Part shown: piece by piece, positions 28,901-31,900 of the stretch
Layout: every line of letters begins with the position of its first letter
Numbering within the stretch: the first letter of the stretch is position 1
Source of the DNA: Candidatus Omnitrophota bacterium
GTDB taxonomy: Bacteria > Omnitrophota > Gorgyraeia > Zapsychrales > Fredricksoniimonadaceae
Direction of reading: 5' to 3'
Length of the DNA stretch: 34,862 bases
NCBI GenBank assembly: GCA_002753745.1
Contig: PEAR01000009.1
Location: forward strand, 1-34,862
The notes under the pieces: generated by a model
What the model was told of the DNA's origin: nothing
The model's input: only the letters and a program-made list of their open reading frames with translations
Databases searched by the model: none
Program-made: the position numbers and the translations under genes

Positions 28901-31900
28901 GGGCTCTTTCAACCATCAGGAACTGTCAATCTGACCGCTTCAAGCGGAACCGTTCCTCTTCTGTCAGCAGATCAGATCTTTAATAATATAACGATCGATG
29001 ATAATACCGGCTCAGCAATATTTTTGATGAAAGATATCTTCAGTTATCAGGGGACGCTTACGTTAACTCACGGCACGTTAAATACGTCTGGTTATGGTAT
29101 CAATGCTGCCGGAAACTGGGTTATGCAAAATGGTATTTTTATTCCGTCAGGCAATACCGTGACCTTCAAGGGCACGTCTAATGTAACCAGTAACGGGATG
29201 TCATTTTACGGGATCAGCCTGGGAAGCGCTTCTGCAGGGGGTACGTTGAAAGCAAATGACCCTTTAATTCTCAACGGTCCATTCTCTGTTTATAACGGGG
29301 GACCAACAACATTTGATATACGCAATACAACCGTAACATTTAATTCGATCGTTGATCTTACTAATTTGGATAGTTTCTTAAACACATCCTCAATTGCCAT
29401 ATTTACCGGGACAACACCTCTCATATCTGCGAGCTTAAGTTGGAATACTATCGAACTTGGGTCGCTGGTCAGCGGGGGTACATTAAAGGTTAACGACACG
29501 TTGACCATCACGGGTGATCTGACGGCCCTGAATGGAGGAACGACCAGATTTGATATTACAGGCCAGCAAGTCTATAGTGCACGAAACTGGGATATCCAGA
29601 ACGTTGATACTTTCCAGACTGTCGGATCAACGCTAACTTTTAATGGCTCCTCGCAGCAGGACATTACCTCTGGCAGTAAGACCTATGAGACGATCAATAT
29701 TCAAAACAGTTCCGTTAACGGCGTTGTTTTTACTGATTCCTGGATTGCTGTAAATTTGACAGATGTTCAGAGTAATTCATATCTTTTTTTCAATGCCGGC
29801 AGTGTTTATACTGTGACCGGCGCATTGAACCTTAACGGTCATTACTACGGTGATGAAATAAGCCTAAATCGTTACGGCGGCGCCTCTGGCAGCCGTTTTA
29901 CCCTCGATATTACCGGGTATGACCAGAATGTCAGTTTTGTGGATATTGCTGACAGTAATATTTCATCTCATGATGTGATCGCCGCATTATCCATTAATAG
30001 CGGGAATAATGATAATGGGGAAAGTTCGCCGCATTGGATTTTTACTGATACATCGGCAACGCGTTACTGGACCGGACGGACAAATACCGACTGGAATAAT
30101 AACGGCAACTGGTCATTAACTTCCGGCGGTACTGTTTCAGCCAGTTATCCGATCTCGGGCAATATTGTTATCTTTAACGGCGCCGGAACCGGTAATTGTT
30201 CATTTTCAACCGATGTTTCGGTCACCAACGTAACAGTCCAATCCGGTTATACTGGAACGATTAATACGAACAACCATTCTTTTAGTATTGAGGGCACCAC
30301 GGCGGTCTTCTCTGGTGGCACGGTGATCATTGGTAATAATTCAACGTTAAATGTGTCACTTGCCGCTGGCGCATTGTTGATTAACGGGAGCACGTTGAAT
30401 GCAACTAACGGAACCGTCACCATCGCAGGCTCATTAACGGTTGATGCCGGCACTTTCCTGGCACCATCGGGAACCATGACGGTCTCAAAGAATATAACGC
30501 TTAATGGCGGCACATTTACGTCTAACAGCGGCAAGCTTATTCTTAATGGCACGACCCGCTTGTCAGCCGGTGGGCATAATTTTTCCGCCATTCAGCTGGG
30601 AACCGCTACGGCCGGAGCCAGCCTCACACTGGCCGACAGCCTTACAATCGACGGAGACTTTACTGTCATGAATGGAGGGGCAACGGCCCTGGACATTTCA
30701 AATGTCGTCGTTACTACCGTGAAGAACTGGAATCTTTCCAACCTTGATTCTTTTATTGTGCCAGGTTCAACCTTGATTTTAGGCGGCTTGTTGAATCAAA
30801 ACATCACATCAAATGCGCTCATCTATAACAATATTATTGTCTCAAATCATTTCCCCGGGCGAGCTAATTTTCTTGATCCGTTTACGGCCAATACGTTCAC
30901 TGATTCAACGGCCAATTCATATTTGTATTTTAAAGAAGGTGTAACGTTCTCCATAACCGGGTTATTCAGTCTTAATGGCCCTGGGCCAGGCAGTGAGATC
31001 AATCTCAATAGTATGGATCAAGTAAACCGGTTCACTTTTCAGGTCCCCGGCGATCAATACGTCAGTTACCTTAAGGTGTCAAACTCTCAGGCAACGGGTG
31101 GGAACATTATCGCTGCGGCCAGTAACAATGTGGCGAATAATGATGATACTGAAGCGGCGCCGCACTGGTATTTTGCCAGATATTTTCAAGGAATTGTTTA
31201 CGGACCAGACGGCATAACACCGATCGGCGCGGGGAAGACGGTCGCGTTCTCGATTAATGGCGCTGCATCTTTTACGACAATGACCAGTTCCGACGGCACT
31301 TTCGTTTTCAACAATTTTATCTCTGCCGGTGACCGGCTTGTTTTCTACCTTGATAACGGCGCCGAGAAAGCAACTACTGTTACCGTTGGTCGAGTTAATG
31401 ACATTCTTAATTTGGCTCTTTATCAAGGGCAATGCATTGTGCGTCACGACAACACAACCGGATATACAACGATCGCCGATCTGGCGGCGGCGCATAACGG
31501 TGATTCAGATGTCCTTTACACTGTTATCAGCGGTAGTCTGACGGTCGATCCGAATGCTCTTTTTGTCGTATCATCAGGAAACACGTTTAAGCCTGGAGGC
31601 AATGTCACTTCGGAAGGCGGGATCAGGATCAAGGGGGCTTACACAGCTCAAAATGCCGAGGTGATCCGTATCGGCGGCGACTGGGTCAATTCTGGTACGT
31701 TTACGCCAGCGAATTCTGATGTCATCTTTGAATCTTCAACTGCTGTGACGATTGACGGCACAAACCAATTTTATGATCTGACATGTACAACACCTGACAA
31801 ACATTTGACTTTTATTGCCGGCAAGACACAATCAGTTTTACATTCCTTGTTCGTTACTGGTGCCGCTGACCATAATATTGATTTAAGAAGTTCTTCCGGT

